DNA of 6,301 nt. It comes from Clostridium sp. 27_14. Lineage in GTDB: Bacteria; Bacillota; Clostridia; TANB77; CAG-508. Shown piece after piece: positions 5,285 through 6,301 of the stretch. A model generated the notes under the pieces. That model saw only the letters and a list, made by a program, of their open reading frames with translations. It was not told where the DNA came from and made no database searches. A program made the position numbers and the translations under genes. The number at the start of each line of letters is the position of its first letter. Positions within the stretch are counted from its first letter, which is position 1. The stretch lies in assembly GCA_001916035.1 (NCBI GenBank), contig MNRQ01000048.1, positions 1-6,301 of the forward strand, written 5' to 3'.

Positions 5285-6301
5285 ATTATCTTATTGATAT
5301 TGGCAGGAATATCAATTTCGACTTTGACAAATACTGGAATATTCCAGAAGGCAAAAGATGCAAAAAAAGCAAGTGAAAATGCTGAAAAAGAACAAAATAA
5401 AACATTAGATAATTATGAAAAAGAATTAAATAAATACACATCCATAGAATTAACAGCAGATAAAACTGGTACAGTATTGAGTGAGACAGACAATATAGAA
5501 TTACATGACAAGAATGGAGCAAAAATAATAGTTCCAGCAGGGTTTAAGGTAGTAAACACAGATGATTTAACAGTAGAAAAAGGAATTGTTGTAGAAGATA
5601 GTAAAGGTAATCAATATGTATGGATACCATGTACTACAGAAGATTCTAAATCTCAATTACAGTTTAAAAGAACAGAATGGGATGTTGAAGATGATGGTGG
5701 AACAAAAGCATCAAAAGATGAACTAACGTTAACTTGTCCAGAAAATTATAGTGACAATGGATTGACATATGCAGTAGTTAATGAGATAGTAGGTCAAGTA
5801 AAAGCAGAAAAGGATAGTGTACGTAGAAATGGCGGATATTATATAGGAAGATATGAAGTAGGAGATGAAAATGGAACAGCAGTAATAAAGGCTGATCAAA
5901 CTCCTATGGCAAATATTATTTGGAGTACTGCATACAGTAAAGCAAAGGGGATTGGTGGAGGATCAGGTGCAACAACATATTTATGTTCAAGTTATGCTTG
6001 GGATACTGCAATTAATTTTATACAAAATAATGGATTTCAAAATTATGCAAAGGCAAGAGAGGATAGCTACAATGAGAATTGGAAAGATAAGAATGTAAAA
6101 GATTCTAAAGGAAATATAATAAAAGCAGCAAATAAGGATGAAAGACTTTCAACAGGAAAAACAACTTCAAAATGTAATATTTATGATATGGGAGGAAATG
6201 TATCAGAATTTACAACAGAAGTAATGCCAAGTACTAGCGAGCCGGTGGTGTTACGCGGTGGTAATTATGGTGACGGTACTCCAGCAGGTCCGCGCGGTGA
6301 T
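5270..6301 (+). CDS. Type IV pilin-like protein with FGE/C-type-lectin-like domain, start missing, cut by window edge
   Basis: 344 codons without a stop, running off the right edge. The first ~20 residues (IITIIILLILAGISISTL, then TNTGIFQKAK) are the hydrophobic helix and GIFxKA motif of prepilin-type proteins of Firmicutes, which anchor the pilin until assembly. The usual leader, roughly MKKKGITLIALV, is absent: two TAG stops sit at 5264-5269 and there is no ATG or ribosome binding site. A coiled spacer (~25-60) follows, then VPAGFKV and GNQYVWIP, and then a sulfatase-modifying-factor/lectin-like fold: NGGYYIGRYEVG, TPMANIIW, YAWDTAINFI, YDMGGNVSEFTTEV and VVLRGGNYGDGTPAGPRGD. Such pilin-lectin proteins are surface-exposed and are frequent targets of diversity-generating retroelements. 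The last 61 bases are about 60% GC by hand count. As it stands the gene cannot be expressed with its signal; excision of the neighbouring element could restore it. Confidence 0.8.
6241..6301 (+). other. GC-rich candidate variable region at the lectin-fold C-terminus
   Basis: The bases encode (S)EPVVLRGGNYGDGTPAGPRGD in part, matching the RGG...PAxxR segment that forms the ligand face of C-type-lectin-like retroelement targets. GC rises to about 60% from about 35% in the preceding 60 bases, and codons switch to CGC, GGT, GAC and CCG. No template repeat or reverse transcriptase lies in the window, so this is a candidate only. Confidence 0.45.

Noticed and set aside
5286..5522. Leftward ORF of 78 residues
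   Set aside because: It lies opposite the well-supported pilin-like frame and has low-complexity Leu/Ile/His-rich composition typical of a shadow frame.

Overview
The window is AT-rich DNA with A/T-ending codons, strong Shine-Dalgarno sites, consensus sigma-70-type promoters and short hairpin terminators. This suggests a low-GC Firmicute, probably an uncultured gut Clostridia or Bacilli lineage. No rRNA, tRNA, CRISPR array or reverse transcriptase is visible.

Layout. (1) 1-1158 (+): an in-frame fusion of a YoaP-like acetyltransferase tail, open to the left edge, with a complete SplB-like radical SAM protein. (2) 1246-1276: a hairpin terminator between convergent genes. (3) 1278-2357 (-): a DUF6076-like protein with a four-cysteine zinc knuckle. 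(4) 2432-2476: two strong promoters facing away from each other with adjacent -10 boxes. The rightward one makes a leader of about 200 nt with a long hairpin. (5) 2669/2684-3166 (+): a small helix-turn-helix protein whose strong ribosome binding site points at an ATA codon, not at the only upstream ATG. (6) 3171-3508: two terminators enclosing a 13-codon leader ORF, a hairpin region and a 36-residue protein. (7) 3519-5248 (+): promoter, 7-codon leader ORF and a large serine recombinase of about 547 residues, read in three frames because of two +1 shifts, each at a CGG triplet. (8) 5256-5284: an imperfect palindrome that looks like a recombinase attachment-site junction. (9) 5270-6301 (+): a protein with a type IV pilin N-terminal segment and an FGE/C-type-lectin-like domain. 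It has no start codon and runs off the right edge.

Interpretation. The recombinase stop codon is about 20 bases from the point where pilin-like sequence begins, and the pilin-like gene lacks its start, ribosome binding site and signal peptide. The simplest reading is that a serine-recombinase element integrated into the pilin-signal codons, leaving an attR-like junction; excision would rebuild the gene. The left end of the element was not found. The interrupted gene resembles targets of diversity-generating retroelements: its last ~60 bases switch from about 35% to about 60% GC in a lectin-fold motif where a variable region would lie. Whether the recombinase is functional depends on the two frameshifts, which could be mutations, assembly errors or recoding sites.
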